Source: Pontibacter korlensis
GTDB lineage: Bacteria; Bacteroidota; Bacteroidia; Cytophagales; Hymenobacteraceae
Direction of reading: 5' to 3'
Assembly (NCBI RefSeq): GCF_000973725.1
Contig: NZ_CP009621.1
Span: forward strand, 4,209,001-4,273,000
Length of the DNA stretch: 64,000 nucleotides
Under the pieces are notes generated by a model. It was not told where the DNA came from. It did no database searches and saw only the letters and a list, made by a program, of their open reading frames with translations. The translations under genes were made by a program, and so were the position numbers. This document shows, one piece after another, positions 1 to 9,216 of this stretch (positions within the stretch are counted from its first letter, which is position 1; each line of letters opens with the position of its first letter).

Positions 1-403
<403 letters not shown>

Positions 404-460
404 TTAATTGTGTGTAAGAAAAGGCAAGTTAGGCAAAAAAGGCTTTATCGCCTATATAGC

Positions 461-703
461 TTAATCCTTATTTTTGGCTTTAGAGTGCCCCTCGTGGGTT
501 TTCTCCTGCGACACTTTATCCAGCTTCTCTCCCATCTTTGGATTCTGTTTTTTCCAAAGAGGCTGGCCACGATACTCCGTGTCGCCATGGATGTGCTCCA
601 TGCGCACGTGGCAAGGGCCAATAGGACAAGCTGGTTTACAGGAAACTATACTAGCGGAGAGCAGCGCGAAGCCAAGAATAAATAGAGGTCTTTTGTGTGT
701 CAT
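461..703 (-). CDS. Small Cys/His-containing lipoprotein, function unknown
   Basis: An 80-residue protein whose first 22 residues form a lipoprotein signal: MTHKRP, a hydrophobic stretch, then SASIVSC with the lipid-modified Cys22. The mature part is only 58 residues, charged, and begins KPACPIGPCHVRMEHIHGD, so two more cysteines and several histidines lie near the membrane anchor. The Lys-rich C terminus (HEGHSKAKNKD) is probably disordered. It lies 78 bases upstream of gyrA on the same strand, so it may be its own transcript or share one. I recognise no family. Codon use and the clear signal argue that it is real, against the overlapping plus-strand frames, which show no protein-like features. 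Confidence 0.6.
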   Translation of the reverse strand: MTHKRPLFILGFALLSASIVSCKPACPIGPCHVRMEHIHGDTEYRGQPLWKKQNPKMGEKLDKVSQEKTHEGHSKAKNKD

Positions 704-835
704 GGGTTCAGTTTATGGGAGCCTTGCTAGCTTGCTCAGCTCCCAAATCCATATCATACAAAAATAAGCATTTTTACTTACATTCAACAGTATTTTACCA
801 CATAATTACTACTTAGACAGGTGCTAAAACACAGG

Positions 836-1606
836 TTAAAGTGGGTGAAATCCGTTCACAGTAAAACCACCATCAACTGCTATGGTTTGACCTGTTATAT
901 AGGCTGCTGCAGGCAGACATAAGAAGGCAATAGCACCGGATACATCCTCTGGTTTTCCTACCTGTCGCATAGGTGTACGGCCGATGACGTTGTTGTAAAA
1001 CTCCTCGTTTTGCAGCACAGCTTCTGCCAGTGGCGTGCTGATGTACCAAGGTGCAACTGCATTTACCCTGATACCATCTTTAGCCCACTCAGCCGCCAGA
1101 TTGCGTGTAAGCTGGTTTAAAGCGGCCTTTGTCATGCCATAGATACTGCCGGTACGTACGTGCACCAAACCGGCCACAGAAGTAACGTGCACTATGTTTC
1201 CCTGCTCCGATTTCTGCAGCAGCGGGTACATTAAACGGTTCAGGTCAAAAGCAGACTGAAGATTGGTTTGCATGATGAAAATGTATTCTTCAGAGCTGTA
1301 TTCAGCTGTAGGTTTGCGTATATTGGTTCCAGCATTATTCACCAGTATATCCAGCACGCCCCACTCCTGCTGCACCCAATCTGCCACAGCTGCTCTGCCT
1401 TCTTCTTTGCTAACATCAGCCGACAAAGTATCTAGCTGTTTCGGGTACTGCTCCTGCAAGCGCCGTAAATCCTCTTGCTTACGTGCTACTGCCAGTACTT
1501 CAGCGCCGAGATCTATAAACTCTTTAACCGTTGCTTCTCCAATGCCTTTGGAACCTCCGGTAACTACCGCTTTTTTGCCGGTCAGCTGCCATCTGTTTTG
1601 TGTCAT
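836..1606 (-). CDS. SDR family oxidoreductase (tropinone-reductase-like)
   Basis: A 256-residue classical short-chain dehydrogenase/reductase, a cytosolic NAD(P)H enzyme. The Rossmann nucleotide motif TGGSKGIG is at about residues 17-24, NNAG at about 91-94, and the catalytic Ser-Tyr-Lys set is in HVTSVAG and the following SIYGMTKAA. The C terminus ends [16 protein letters not shown], the usual SDR cofactor-loop tail. [12 protein letters not shown] resembles the plant tropinone reductase/SDR65C branch, but the substrate cannot be told from sequence. The ATG at 1606 gives the normal SDR N terminus. The next gene on the same strand starts at 2723 and ends at 1701, 94 bases upstream, so the two could be cotranscribed. 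Confidence 0.9.
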   Translation of the reverse strand: MTQNRWQLTGKKAVVTGGSKGIGEATVKEFIDLGAEVLAVARKQEDLRRLQEQYPKQLDTLSADVSKEEGRAAVADWVQQEWGVLDILVNNAGTNIRKPTAEYSSEEYIFIMQTNLQSAFDLNRLMYPLLQKSEQGNIVHVTSVAGLVHVRTGSIYGMTKAALNQLTRNLAAEWAKDGIRVNAVAPWYISTPLAEAVLQNEEFYNNVIGRTPMRQVGKPEDVSGAIAFLCLPAAAYITGQTIAVDGGFTVNGFHPL

Positions 1607-1700
1607 AGTTTCGTTATCTTTTGTTTAGTCTTTCATCAAACGGATACTGGTACTCCAAGTATAGCATTTCCGACTGATCTGGTTCTTTAAGTGTGTTCTC

Positions 1701-2723
1701 CTACTGCTTTTGGCCCAGAATGCGGTCCCGGTATGCCTTCAGGTATTCTTTATCTACTTTAGGGCGATTATTTACCTCCTCAAACTGCAACTCCCCCTGA
1801 TCGTTCTGCCACATCTTATACACAAAGACGTATCCGCCCCCACTCTTCTGCCAGCCATCAAACTTTCCAAAGCGCAAGTCATTTATCAGGATTGCACCTG
1901 CACGGTCTTTTTCAACGGAATAGTATCCTTTGGTGATGTATAGCAGGCGTTCCAGCTTTGGATGTCCTCGGTAAGGCTCTAAAAGCTCAGCGTTTTGTGG
2001 CTCATATCCATAATTTACCTGCATATTATCATCCAGCAGCGAATAAAAGCCGTTGTAAAAGCCATCCTCACCTTTAGCCGTTACAGACCAGAAAATAGTA
2101 TTCATGGGTGTAGGTTTGCTGATATAAGAAGCATACTCTATACCCTCCTGCTGCATACTCTGCTCAAAGGTATTATCGGCTATGCCTTTGGCAATAAATG
2201 CCCACAGCAAATATGCAGAACTTACAGCCAGGCCAGTGTAGTTGAGCAAGGCACGGGTGCGGCTGCGGCGGTTGTAGAAGGCCGCAGCTGCTACCAATAC
2301 AAGAAATGGCACGGTATAGAATGGGTCAACGACAAAGACGTTGTAGAAGGCTACGCCATAGCTTGAGAACGGCCAGAAAAGTTGCGTACCCCATGTGGTG
2401 CAGCTATCGAGCAAGGCATGCGTTACAAAACCCAGAAAGAAAAGCAGCGTCCAGTCTCTGAAAGTCGCCTCAGAGTTTCTGTAAAACCGGTATAGCAACC
2501 ACCCCAGCAATGGTGAGGCAACTACTGCAAACACAAACGAGTGTGTTAGAGAACGGTGAAAACTCAACTGTTGCACTGTGTCCAGCCAGGGGTTCAGCAG
2601 CACATCCAAATCAGGAATAGTTCCTGCTATGGCACCCCATAACAGGGCTTTGTTGCCAAGCCGTTTTCCAGCTACAGCCTCACCAACTGAGGCCCCTAAA
2701 ACTATCTGTGTTAACGAATCCAT
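1701..2723 (-). CDS. Membrane-bound metal-dependent hydrolase-like protein (DUF457/YdjM family)
   Basis: A 340-residue inner-membrane protein. It starts MDSLTQIVLGASVGEAVAG and has the family signatures IPDLDVLLNP (about 36-45) and FHRSLTHSFVFA (about 55-66), with Asp and His residues that family members use as a putative metal site. About five hydrophobic segments lie between residues 20 and 185. These are followed by a soluble C-terminal half of about 150 residues rich in Tyr and Gly. The biochemical activity of this family is not well established; E. coli YdjM is DNA-damage regulated. The plus-strand channel gene starts 120 bases away, so the two genes are divergent and share the 2724-2843 promoter region. 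Confidence 0.85.
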   Translation of the reverse strand: MDSLTQIVLGASVGEAVAGKRLGNKALLWGAIAGTIPDLDVLLNPWLDTVQQLSFHRSLTHSFVFAVVASPLLGWLLYRFYRNSEATFRDWTLLFFLGFVTHALLDSCTTWGTQLFWPFSSYGVAFYNVFVVDPFYTVPFLVLVAAAAFYNRRSRTRALLNYTGLAVSSAYLLWAFIAKGIADNTFEQSMQQEGIEYASYISKPTPMNTIFWSVTAKGEDGFYNGFYSLLDDNMQVNYGYEPQNAELLEPYRGHPKLERLLYITKGYYSVEKDRAGAILINDLRFGKFDGWQKSGGGYVFVYKMWQNDQGELQFEEVNNRPKVDKEYLKAYRDRILGQKQ

Positions 2724-2843
2724 GTAGTAATCCTAGTATTCTTGAGGCGCTACAGTACAATCAGCACTTGCAACCCAGCCTGATGCGTAAAGGTATAAAC
2801 TAGCAACTGCGCTACAAAAGCTAAAACTGCTGCATTCAATTTA

Positions 2844-3887
2844 ATGGAAGAACCAACCTACCTGATCTTGGGCGTAGTTCTACTTTGCCTCGGAGTATAC
2901 GACCTGCTTTATACAACCTTTGCTCCAAGAGGCGCCGGCATTATTACCGGTACCGTCTCTAACCTGATCTGGAGAGTCTATACAAAAACTAGCAGGATGA
3001 TGGATAACCGGAAAGTCTTGAACGGTGCTGGCATTATGATCATCATGGCGACGCTTGCTACCTGGGTAATTATACTTTGGGCGGGGCAAACGCTCATCTA
3101 CATGAGCCAGGCAGAAGCTGTAGTAAACAGCACTACGAATGTACCTGCCACACTTAAAGAGCGGATTTATTTTGTTGGGTACAACCTCTCAACTATGGGC
3201 AACGGCGACTTTAAAGGAGGTACAGAGGAGTGGCTGATTTACTCCGCCATCATCTCCTTTTCAGGATTAATCATGATTACGATTGCCATCACCTACATGG
3301 TGCCTATACTTTCAGCTGTTACAGAGCGCCGTTCCTTGAGTGTTCGTATTGCTTCTATAGGTGACAGTGCACAGCAAATGTTGCTGAAGAATTGGAACGG
3401 AAGGGATTTTAAGGCCCTAGAATCACACTTGAATGGTTTGGCTCAACCTTTGGCGAAACAGGGCCAGATGCATCTTGCCTACCCTGTGTTACATTACTTT
3501 TACCACTCAGAGAAGAATGTCGCTTTACTACCCAACATAACAGCGCTCGACGAGGCCCTTACAATCTTGCTGCTGTATGTTCCTGCTGCTAGCAGGCCCA
3601 GTAGCCAAACCCTAATACCGGTTCGGAATGCCCTTACCACCTTCCTTAGCTCACTTATTGCTATCACGCCTAGTCCTGAAACTACTGAGGAGCCAGAGCA
3701 TGATGTAAGTGAGCTGGAGGAAGCGGGTATCCTCCTCCAGCGGCCTGAAACAGAGGTTATGTCTAAGCTGACCAAACGCCGCAAGTTATTGAGGTCTCTG
3801 CTGCATTTTGATGGCTGGGACTGGAACGAACACAACACACCAAAATTTACCTCTGACTTGGATGCCCAGGATATATTTAGTGGATAA
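2844..3887 (+). CDS. Potassium-channel-like membrane protein with altered selectivity filter
   Basis: A 347-residue protein with an N-terminal ion-channel fold and a long soluble tail. Hydrophobic segments lie at about residues 5-24, 60-88 and 130-155. A pore-loop-like sequence, YNLSTMGNGDF, precedes the last one at about 113-123. The canonical potassium filter is TVGYGD; here it reads TMGNGD (117-122), keeping Thr, both Gly and the Asp but changing Val and Tyr. The 190-residue C-terminal part has no recognised domain and ends in an acidic, Pro/Glu-containing segment (about 295-315) and a basic stretch (TKRRKLLRS). It is a probable ion channel, but the ion is uncertain. Its 3' end overlaps the convergent GNAT-like gene by 11 bases. 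Confidence 0.7.
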   Translation: MEEPTYLILGVVLLCLGVYDLLYTTFAPRGAGIITGTVSNLIWRVYTKTSRMMDNRKVLNGAGIMIIMATLATWVIILWAGQTLIYMSQAEAVVNSTTNVPATLKERIYFVGYNLSTMGNGDFKGGTEEWLIYSAIISFSGLIMITIAITYMVPILSAVTERRSLSVRIASIGDSAQQMLLKNWNGRDFKALESHLNGLAQPLAKQGQMHLAYPVLHYFYHSEKNVALLPNITALDEALTILLLYVPAASRPSSQTLIPVRNALTTFLSSLIAITPSPETTEEPEHDVSELEEAGILLQRPETEVMSKLTKRRKLLRSLLHFDGWDWNEHNTPKFTSDLDAQDIFSG

Positions 3888-5052
3888 TCTTAGAGCGCTT
3901 AAACTCTTTTGTTCTATCAAACAAATAGCGGTATGTTGCGTGTGTTTTGTAAATCCGGCCACCAATCTGCTCAACAACTTTCATCATTTTCGGGTTAAAG
4001 TCGCCGATCCAGTTCATCTGCAGGTCCTTGTAAGGGATGCTTGGGTTATTGATTACCTTTTTGCCAGCAGCCACAATCATAGCCGCCTCTACGCCCTTGC
4101 CCTGGTGCTCTGGTGTAATGCCAAAGACGATGCCGTACATGGTTTTGCAGGCACCTCTCCAGCGGTGAAATAAAAACTTTAGCTTACCCCACAGATCAAG
4201 CTTACCGTTTGCATACTTAAACAGCTGGTTAAGCTCCGGTATGGCAATGAAAAAGCCTACAGGCTTGTCCTCATAGAAGGCAAACCACATGATGCGCTCA
4301 TCTAAAATAGGCTTCAGCTGGTTCATGATAGCTGCTGCCTGCGCTTCGCTCATTGCTTTTACACCCTCGTGTTTTGCCCACCCTTTGTTATAGACTTCGC
4401 GGAAGTATTCTGTATATTGCTTAAGCTCCTTTTTATTCAGGTGCCTGAAGGTATAGCGGGAGTCGCTAAAAATACGCTGTGCTTTCTCGTGGTATTCAGG
4501 AGAAAGCTCGTCATGTACTGTACGGTAGTAAGTATACTGCTTGAAGAATAACTGGAAGCCATAATTCTCCAGCAGTTGCTGGTAATAAGGGAAGTTATAC
4601 GGCATACAGTAGGTGGGCTGATAAAAGCCGTCAATCAGTACGCCCCACCACTTGTCTCGCTCTCCGAAATTGATCGGGCCGTCCATAGCTTCCATGCCAC
4701 GTTCTTTGAGCCATTCACGGCAGGCATCCAGCAGCATGTTCGCTGCAGCCTGCTCATTGATACAATCGAAAAAGCCCATACCACCTGTAGGCTGCTCATT
4801 TGCATTGGCTGTGCGCTTGTTTACAAAGGCTGCTACTCTACCTATCGAGTTTCCTTTATCATCCTGAAGTATCCAGCGAATGGCCTCCCCATCGCGAAGC
4901 AGCTTGTTCTTCTTCGGGTCAAAAATATTATCAATGTCTTTGTCCAGCGGCCGAATATAGTTTGGGTCTTTTTTATACATCCGCACCTGCAGCATCAGGA
5001 ATTGCTGGGCAAGCTCGGGTGTGTTTACCTCTATCAGTTTCATAGTATGCAT
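3877..5052 (-). CDS. GNAT-like acyltransferase family protein
   Basis: A 391-residue protein resembling a large Bacteroidota family related to E. coli YghO and usually annotated as GNAT-like. The N-terminal half has the typical start ending in MKLIEVNTPELAQQFL, then GRVAAFVNK (a GNAT-like beta strand) and GPINFGERDKWWGVLIDGF. The C-terminal half has GFFIAIPELNQ, YGIVFGITPEHQGKGVEAAM (a degenerate acetyl-CoA loop) and WIGDFNPKMMKVVEQIGG. The substrate is unknown. Two ATGs are possible, at 5052 or 5043; MKLIEV at 5043 fits the family better. The gene converges on the channel gene with an 11-base overlap. Confidence 0.7.
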   Translation of the reverse strand: MHTMKLIEVNTPELAQQFLMLQVRMYKKDPNYIRPLDKDIDNIFDPKKNKLLRDGEAIRWILQDDKGNSIGRVAAFVNKRTANANEQPTGGMGFFDCINEQAAANMLLDACREWLKERGMEAMDGPINFGERDKWWGVLIDGFYQPTYCMPYNFPYYQQLLENYGFQLFFKQYTYYRTVHDELSPEYHEKAQRIFSDSRYTFRHLNKKELKQYTEYFREVYNKGWAKHEGVKAMSEAQAAAIMNQLKPILDERIMWFAFYEDKPVGFFIAIPELNQLFKYANGKLDLWGKLKFLFHRWRGACKTMYGIVFGITPEHQGKGVEAAMIVAAGKKVINNPSIPYKDLQMNWIGDFNPKMMKVVEQIGGRIYKTHATYRYLFDRTKEFKRSKIIH

Positions 5053-5162
5053 TAAATAGGAAATGCTAAATAAACTATAATCCGCTAGAAAAGGAAGTTT
5101 TAAGCAGCATGCGCCTTAAATGGGGGGCTGCAAAGTGCGAAGCGGATGGAAAGTGCAAAAAC

Positions 5163-5192
5163 AAAAAAAAGCCTTCAGAAAAATCTGAAGGC
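5163..5192 (-). terminator. Intrinsic terminator of the tRNA-Thr transcript
   Basis: A perfect 9-bp inverted repeat (GCCTTCAGA at 5171-5179 and TCTGAAGGC at 5184-5192) with a 4-base AAAA loop. Read on the minus strand it is followed by eight Ts (5170-5163). It sits 13 bases beyond the 3' end of the second tRNA in transcription order, so it should end the two-tRNA transcript. Confidence 0.85.
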
Positions 5193-5205
5193 TTTCTCAC
5201 TTATG

Positions 5206-5278
<73 letters not shown>

Positions 5279-5335
5279 TTGTACTTTATGTTACCAGGGA
5301 AGCAGATGCAGTACAAACATTTGCTTTTGGAGTTG

Positions 5336-5408
<73 letters not shown>

Positions 5409-5448
5409 TTAACCTTTTTTTGTGCTGCTTTATTGTGTTAAAGCGTTG

Positions 5449-5479
5449 CAAAGGTATGTGTAAGATTTTATAATGCAAA
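5449..5479 (-). promoter_or_regulatory. Consensus Bacteroidota promoter for the tRNA-Thr pair
   Basis: On the minus strand, TTTG (5479-5476) is followed after exactly 19 bases by TACCTTTG (5456-5449). This matches the published Bacteroides primary-sigma consensus TTTG-N19-TAnnTTTG at every defined position. Transcription should begin about five bases downstream, near 5444, roughly 35 bases before the first tRNA. Confidence 0.85.
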
Positions 5480-5540
5480 CACCTGTTTCAAAATTTTCGC
5501 CTGGCTCTCTCTAAAAAATTGAAAGTCAGGAGGAAAAATT

Positions 5541-7652
5541 TTATCCTCTAAAAGCATCGAGTTGGTGTTGCAGCTGAGAGATGCGTTTTTGAGCATCCGC
5601 AATACGCCCTTCATACTCTTCGCGTAGCTTGTCGGCATTTTTAGAGCGCGCAAAGAATTCGATATTGGTGCGCAGTGTCTGAATATCGTTTTGCAGCTGT
5701 GCAATTTCGCGGCGCAATGTGTTTTCGCGCTGATGAAGCTTCTGGCTGGCATCCGGGCTATGCTTTATTCGCTCAACCTGCAGTTTTACCAGAAGCTCCG
5801 AACGCTCCTCCAGGCTTAGTGCTGGCACTCGCTCCAGGTACTTCTCCATCAGGGAAATGAACTTATCCTCAGCTTTAGGGCTTGTGCGGCGGTTACCTTG
5901 ATCCGTATCACGCCACTGCTGCACTAAGCTGTTGAATTCCTCAACTGAGCCAGTAGCATTTGGCTGCGATAGCTTGTCGGCTATTTTATCGCAGATTTCC
6001 ATCTTCTCAGCTGAGAGTTTTTCTAGCTCAGCAGAACGGTGCTGTTCATTTGCCTGCTTTCTGTCGAAGAATTCGTTACAGGCAGAGCGGAAACGTTGCC
6101 AGATTTTGTCTGAGTATTTGTCAGGAACACGGCCAATGGTTTTCCATTTTTTCTGCAGCTGGATAAGCTTCTCTTTCGTGCTTGCCCAATCGTTACTGTC
6201 CTTCAGGCTTTCAGCTTCTTCGCAAAGCTGTGTCTTGAGCTGCAGGTTATGCATTTTTTGCTCATCGAGCGCCTTAAAGAATTGATTCTTGCGTTGGAAG
6301 AAAGCTTTATAGTTGCTCCAGAAGGTTTTATTAACTTCCTCAGCATACTCTTTAGGTACCAGACCTGCTTTGTCCCACTCCTCCTTCAGCTTCTGAATTT
6401 CATCTGTTTTATCGCGCCACTCGTTTATGCGGTCAGTATTGAAGGATGCAAATTCCTGCAAACGCTCTAACAGCCCACGCTTAACGGTTAGGTTTTGCAG
6501 TTCCCGGGTAGAGCGCTCTTCATGGTAGGCACGGCGGCGCTCATGCACCTTCTCAGATGCCTGTGTGAATTGCTCCCAGATGGCATCACGCTGATCGTTG
6601 GGTACAGGCCCAAGATTCTTCCACTCTTCGTGCAGGTGGCGTAACTCCTGCAAGGCTTTATTTATACTTGGTTCGTTCTGAAGCGCTTGTGCACGTTCTA
6701 TGAGCTGGTGCTTTGCCTCCAGGTTGCGCCTGCGGTCAAGCTCCTTCATCTCGAAGAACATGCTGCGGTTGTTGTAGAAGATATCGAGCAGCGCATGGTA
6801 GGAATCCCACAGCTCCTGAGCTTCTCCGGCCGGCACTGGTCCTATAGCCTTCCATTCCGCCTGAAGCTTTTTCAATTCCTCTCCGCTGTTCTTGGTCTCA
6901 GCAGATTCTACGAGCTGGCGAAGCTGGTTCAGCAGCTCCTGCTTGCGCTCCAGATTGCGCTGTCGTTGTTCTTCCTGGCTTTGGCGCTGCTGATATCTTG
7001 AATCACGGTATGCTGTCAGCAGTTTTTCCAGATTTTGATGCTCTTCAGAAGCATGGTAATCAAACCCTTCTTCAGTGCCTCCCTCCTCTTTGTACTTCTC
7101 AAATGCTTCGTTGCGCTGTACCTGAAACTTAGCATCATAATGGCGGAAAAGCTCATTTACCGCACGGTGCTTACGCATCGCATCCGGACCTCTTAACACT
7201 GTATTCAACTGCTGGCGCAGCTCCTCTAGCGAAAGCTGGCTGTAGTCAGTATGGTCTTCCTCGTCATCCTCATCGTAGTCATGATGGCCTGGAGCAACGG
7301 AGCTACCTGTTTCTTGAGCGGTAGCAGCTGGAACTGTAGTATTTGCCTCATCAGAACCTGCCTGTGCTGTGCCTCTTGGCTCAGCTGTACCCTCATTTGC
7401 TTCAATAATAGCATCAGCCATCACATCAGTGCTATTGTTTGCTACATTGCTTTCCTCTTCTGAGGAAATAGAGGGATTTATTTCGGGCTGCTCTTCTTTT
7501 GGCACTCCTGCGCCGGTGCTTCCGGCAGGTGCAGGTTGTGCTGCAGCATTTTCATTTGGCATGGCTGTGTTTTGCTCGTCGGCAGCAGCCTGGTTCTCTG
7601 GTTTGTTAGCCTCAGCTCCGGTGGTGTCCATATGCTCTTTATCAGTTGTCAT
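5541..7652 (-). CDS. DUF349 repeat protein
   Basis: A 703-residue, highly charged, mostly helical cytosolic protein. Residues 1 to about 130 are acidic and low in complexity (many E, A, N, T, P) and probably disordered. After this come four DUF349 units, each a helical segment with a Trp-Lys..Gly-x-Val-Pro core: EWKAIGPVPAG, EWKNLGPVPND, EWDKAGLVPKE and KWKTIGRVPDK. The last 130 residues are predicted coiled coil (many LRREIAQLQNDIQTL-type heptads). DUF349 proteins are abundant in Bacteroidota and actinobacteria; their molecular role is not settled. The ATG at 7652 is used. It lies 31 bases downstream of yqgE on the same strand and may be cotranscribed with it. The tRNA promoter lies beyond its 3' end. 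Confidence 0.9.
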   Translation of the reverse strand: MTTDKEHMDTTGAEANKPENQAAADEQNTAMPNENAAAQPAPAGSTGAGVPKEEQPEINPSISSEEESNVANNSTDVMADAIIEANEGTAEPRGTAQAGSDEANTTVPAATAQETGSSVAPGHHDYDEDDEEDHTDYSQLSLEELRQQLNTVLRGPDAMRKHRAVNELFRHYDAKFQVQRNEAFEKYKEEGGTEEGFDYHASEEHQNLEKLLTAYRDSRYQQRQSQEEQRQRNLERKQELLNQLRQLVESAETKNSGEELKKLQAEWKAIGPVPAGEAQELWDSYHALLDIFYNNRSMFFEMKELDRRRNLEAKHQLIERAQALQNEPSINKALQELRHLHEEWKNLGPVPNDQRDAIWEQFTQASEKVHERRRAYHEERSTRELQNLTVKRGLLERLQEFASFNTDRINEWRDKTDEIQKLKEEWDKAGLVPKEYAEEVNKTFWSNYKAFFQRKNQFFKALDEQKMHNLQLKTQLCEEAESLKDSNDWASTKEKLIQLQKKWKTIGRVPDKYSDKIWQRFRSACNEFFDRKQANEQHRSAELEKLSAEKMEICDKIADKLSQPNATGSVEEFNSLVQQWRDTDQGNRRTSPKAEDKFISLMEKYLERVPALSLEERSELLVKLQVERIKHSPDASQKLHQRENTLRREIAQLQNDIQTLRTNIEFFARSKNADKLREEYEGRIADAQKRISQLQHQLDAFRG

Positions 7653-7683
7653 ATCTACTCTGTTAAGTACAACGTTAAGCGTT

Positions 7684-8253
7684 TCAGTTCAGGCGTGGGT
7701 CATCAGGGTAATTGCTTAGCACCTTGAACTTTCCACCCATCTCGCGGAGAATGCTCCGCCAAAGGGTTTCAGTATCCAAAGTAAATAATTTATTCGCAGC
7801 ATTGTTATTAACTATCCAAACATTTTTATCAATTTCCTCCTGTAACTGCCCAGGTGTCCAGCCAGAATATCCCAGGAAAAATTTAATTTCATCAGGGTTC
7901 ACCAATCCTGTATCAATCATGGTGCGCAGTGCCTCAAAATCACCTCCCCAGTATAGGTCTTCAGACAGCTTTACAGCTTGTGGTAAGTCCGGCAATCGGT
8001 GTATGTAATGCAAGGTGTTATACTGTACAGGCCCACCAATGCCAAGAACCATATCAAAATCATCATCAAAAACATCCAGCACATCAGACAAGTGCAGGTT
8101 GGATGCTCTGTTCAGAACCAATCCGAAGGAGCCTTCTTCCTCTTGATGGCTGCACAGGAGTATCACGCTGCGCTCGAAATTTGGATCGCCCAGATATGGT
8201 TCAGATATAAGTATGCTCCCGCTCTGCGGTTTTATTACCTTGCTTTCAGCCAT
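7684..8253 (-). CDS. YqgE/AlgH family protein
   Basis: A 189-residue member of the YqgE/AlgH (DUF179) family, small soluble proteins of uncertain role. AlgH was named as an alginate regulator in Pseudomonas. Diagnostic segments are the start SGSILISEPYLGDPNFERSV (about 11-30), EEEGSFGLVLNRAS, GIGGPVQYNTLHYIHR and FLGYSGWTPGQLQEE, which match the family across its full length. The ATG at 8253 gives the expected N terminus. It is divergent from pdxH across 262 bases and upstream of the DUF349 gene by 31 bases. Confidence 0.93.
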   Translation of the reverse strand: MAESKVIKPQSGSILISEPYLGDPNFERSVILLCSHQEEEGSFGLVLNRASNLHLSDVLDVFDDDFDMVLGIGGPVQYNTLHYIHRLPDLPQAVKLSEDLYWGGDFEALRTMIDTGLVNPDEIKFFLGYSGWTPGQLQEEIDKNVWIVNNNAANKLFTLDTETLWRSILREMGGKFKVLSNYPDDPRLN

Positions 8254-8315
8254 TAGTCTTTCTTCACGTTTACAATTCAGGTGCCGGTATTAGCACAGGG
8301 TGATGTCGTTTAAAA

Positions 8316-8323
8316 CAAACGTA
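8316..8323 (-). promoter_or_regulatory. Candidate -7 element upstream of the YqgE/AlgH gene
   Basis: TACGTTTG on the minus strand matches TAnnTTTG. It lies about 63 bases before the ATG at 8253. I do not see a TTTG at the expected 19-base spacing, so this is only a partial match. Confidence 0.35.
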
Positions 8324-8467
8324 TCAATACGGTATTTATCCTTTTTATTTACGAAAACCAAAGGATATAGTAACACTACGGCACACTGAACCGCTTGTTT
8401 TGATTGCTATACATAAATAAAGTGAACACTCTTGAAGCTATTGCCATAGAGCATCCAAGCAGAATTG

Positions 8468-8498
8468 TTTAGAGGCAGCAGATATTTTTATAATTTTG
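8468..8498 (+). promoter_or_regulatory. Promoter of pdxH; decides its start codon
   Basis: TTTA (8468-8471), 19 bases, then TAATTTTG (8491-8498), matching TTTG-N19-TAnnTTTG except for one base in the -33 box. Transcription would begin near 8504. This puts the upstream in-frame ATG-like start at 8465 inside the promoter, leaving the ATG at 8516 as the usable start with a short leader. Confidence 0.65.
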
Positions 8499-8515
8499 AA
8501 CAAAAGACCAAAACC

Positions 8516-9166
8516 ATGGCACTAACGCATAACATTGCCGATATACGGACAAACTATACAAAACAGGCGCTCACTGAAGACTCTGTAGCAAAAGATCCTG
8601 TGCAGCAATTTAAGGCGTGGCTGGAGGAGGCCATACAATCAGAGGTAGATGAACCGACAGCTTTGGTTTTGTCTACAGTTAGCGCTGCTGGCAAACCATC
8701 TGCCCGCGTAGTGTTACTAAAGGGGTTTAATGAGCAGGGTTTCAAGTTTTATACGAACTACCAGAGCCGCAAAGGGCAAGAGCTTGCAGAGAACCCCTAT
8801 GCCTCGCTCACCTTTTTCTGGCCAGCCCTGGAGCGGCAGGTACGTGTAGAAGGTAAGGTTGAAAAAGCAAGCCCAGAGGACTCAGATGTTTATTTTCATA
8901 GCCGCCCAAAAGGAAGCCAGATAGGTGCCTGGGCCTCACCACAGAGCCAGGTAATTGATAAGCGCGAAGTACTGGAGCAGCGCGAAAAGCAGTATACAGA
9001 ACAGTTTTCTCATGTGGACCAGGTGCCACGTCCACAGCATTGGGGTGGCTATGTTTTAGTGCCCCATTATATCGAGTTTTGGCAGGGTCGCCCAAGTCGC
9101 CTGCACGACCGCATTGCCTTTGAGTTGGAGACTAATGATTGGAAAATAAAACGCCTGGCCCCCTGA
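8516..9166 (+). CDS. pdxH: Pyridoxamine 5'-phosphate oxidase
   Basis: PdxH is the FMN enzyme that oxidises pyridoxine or pyridoxamine 5'-phosphate to pyridoxal 5'-phosphate, the final step of vitamin B6 synthesis and salvage. The 216-residue product matches the family end to end: an N-terminal helix ending DPVQQFKAWLEEAI, PTALVLSTVSAAGKPSARVV, GFKFYTNYQSRKGQEL (FMN phosphate contacts), SPEDSDVYFHSRPKGSQIGAW and the C-terminal EFWQGRPSRLHDR. The frame is open back to 8465, but that extension overlaps the promoter and lacks conservation, so I start at MALTHNIADIR. The DUF1015 gene follows after 50 bases on the same strand. Confidence 0.96.
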   Translation: MALTHNIADIRTNYTKQALTEDSVAKDPVQQFKAWLEEAIQSEVDEPTALVLSTVSAAGKPSARVVLLKGFNEQGFKFYTNYQSRKGQELAENPYASLTFFWPALERQVRVEGKVEKASPEDSDVYFHSRPKGSQIGAWASPQSQVIDKREVLEQREKQYTEQFSHVDQVPRPQHWGGYVLVPHYIEFWQGRPSRLHDRIAFELETNDWKIKRLAP

Positions 9167-9216
9167 TACCGCAGCGCTTACGCTTTGGTGAAGTTTATAC
9201 TTTGTAACAAGAACAC

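Noticed and set aside
3808..4173. Plus-strand frame overlapping the GNAT-like gene
   Set aside because: It is opposite conserved coding sequence and has no recognisable features.
8465..8515. Longer start for pdxH at 8465
   Set aside because: It overlaps a TTTA-N19-TAATTTTG promoter and adds residues that do not resemble the family.
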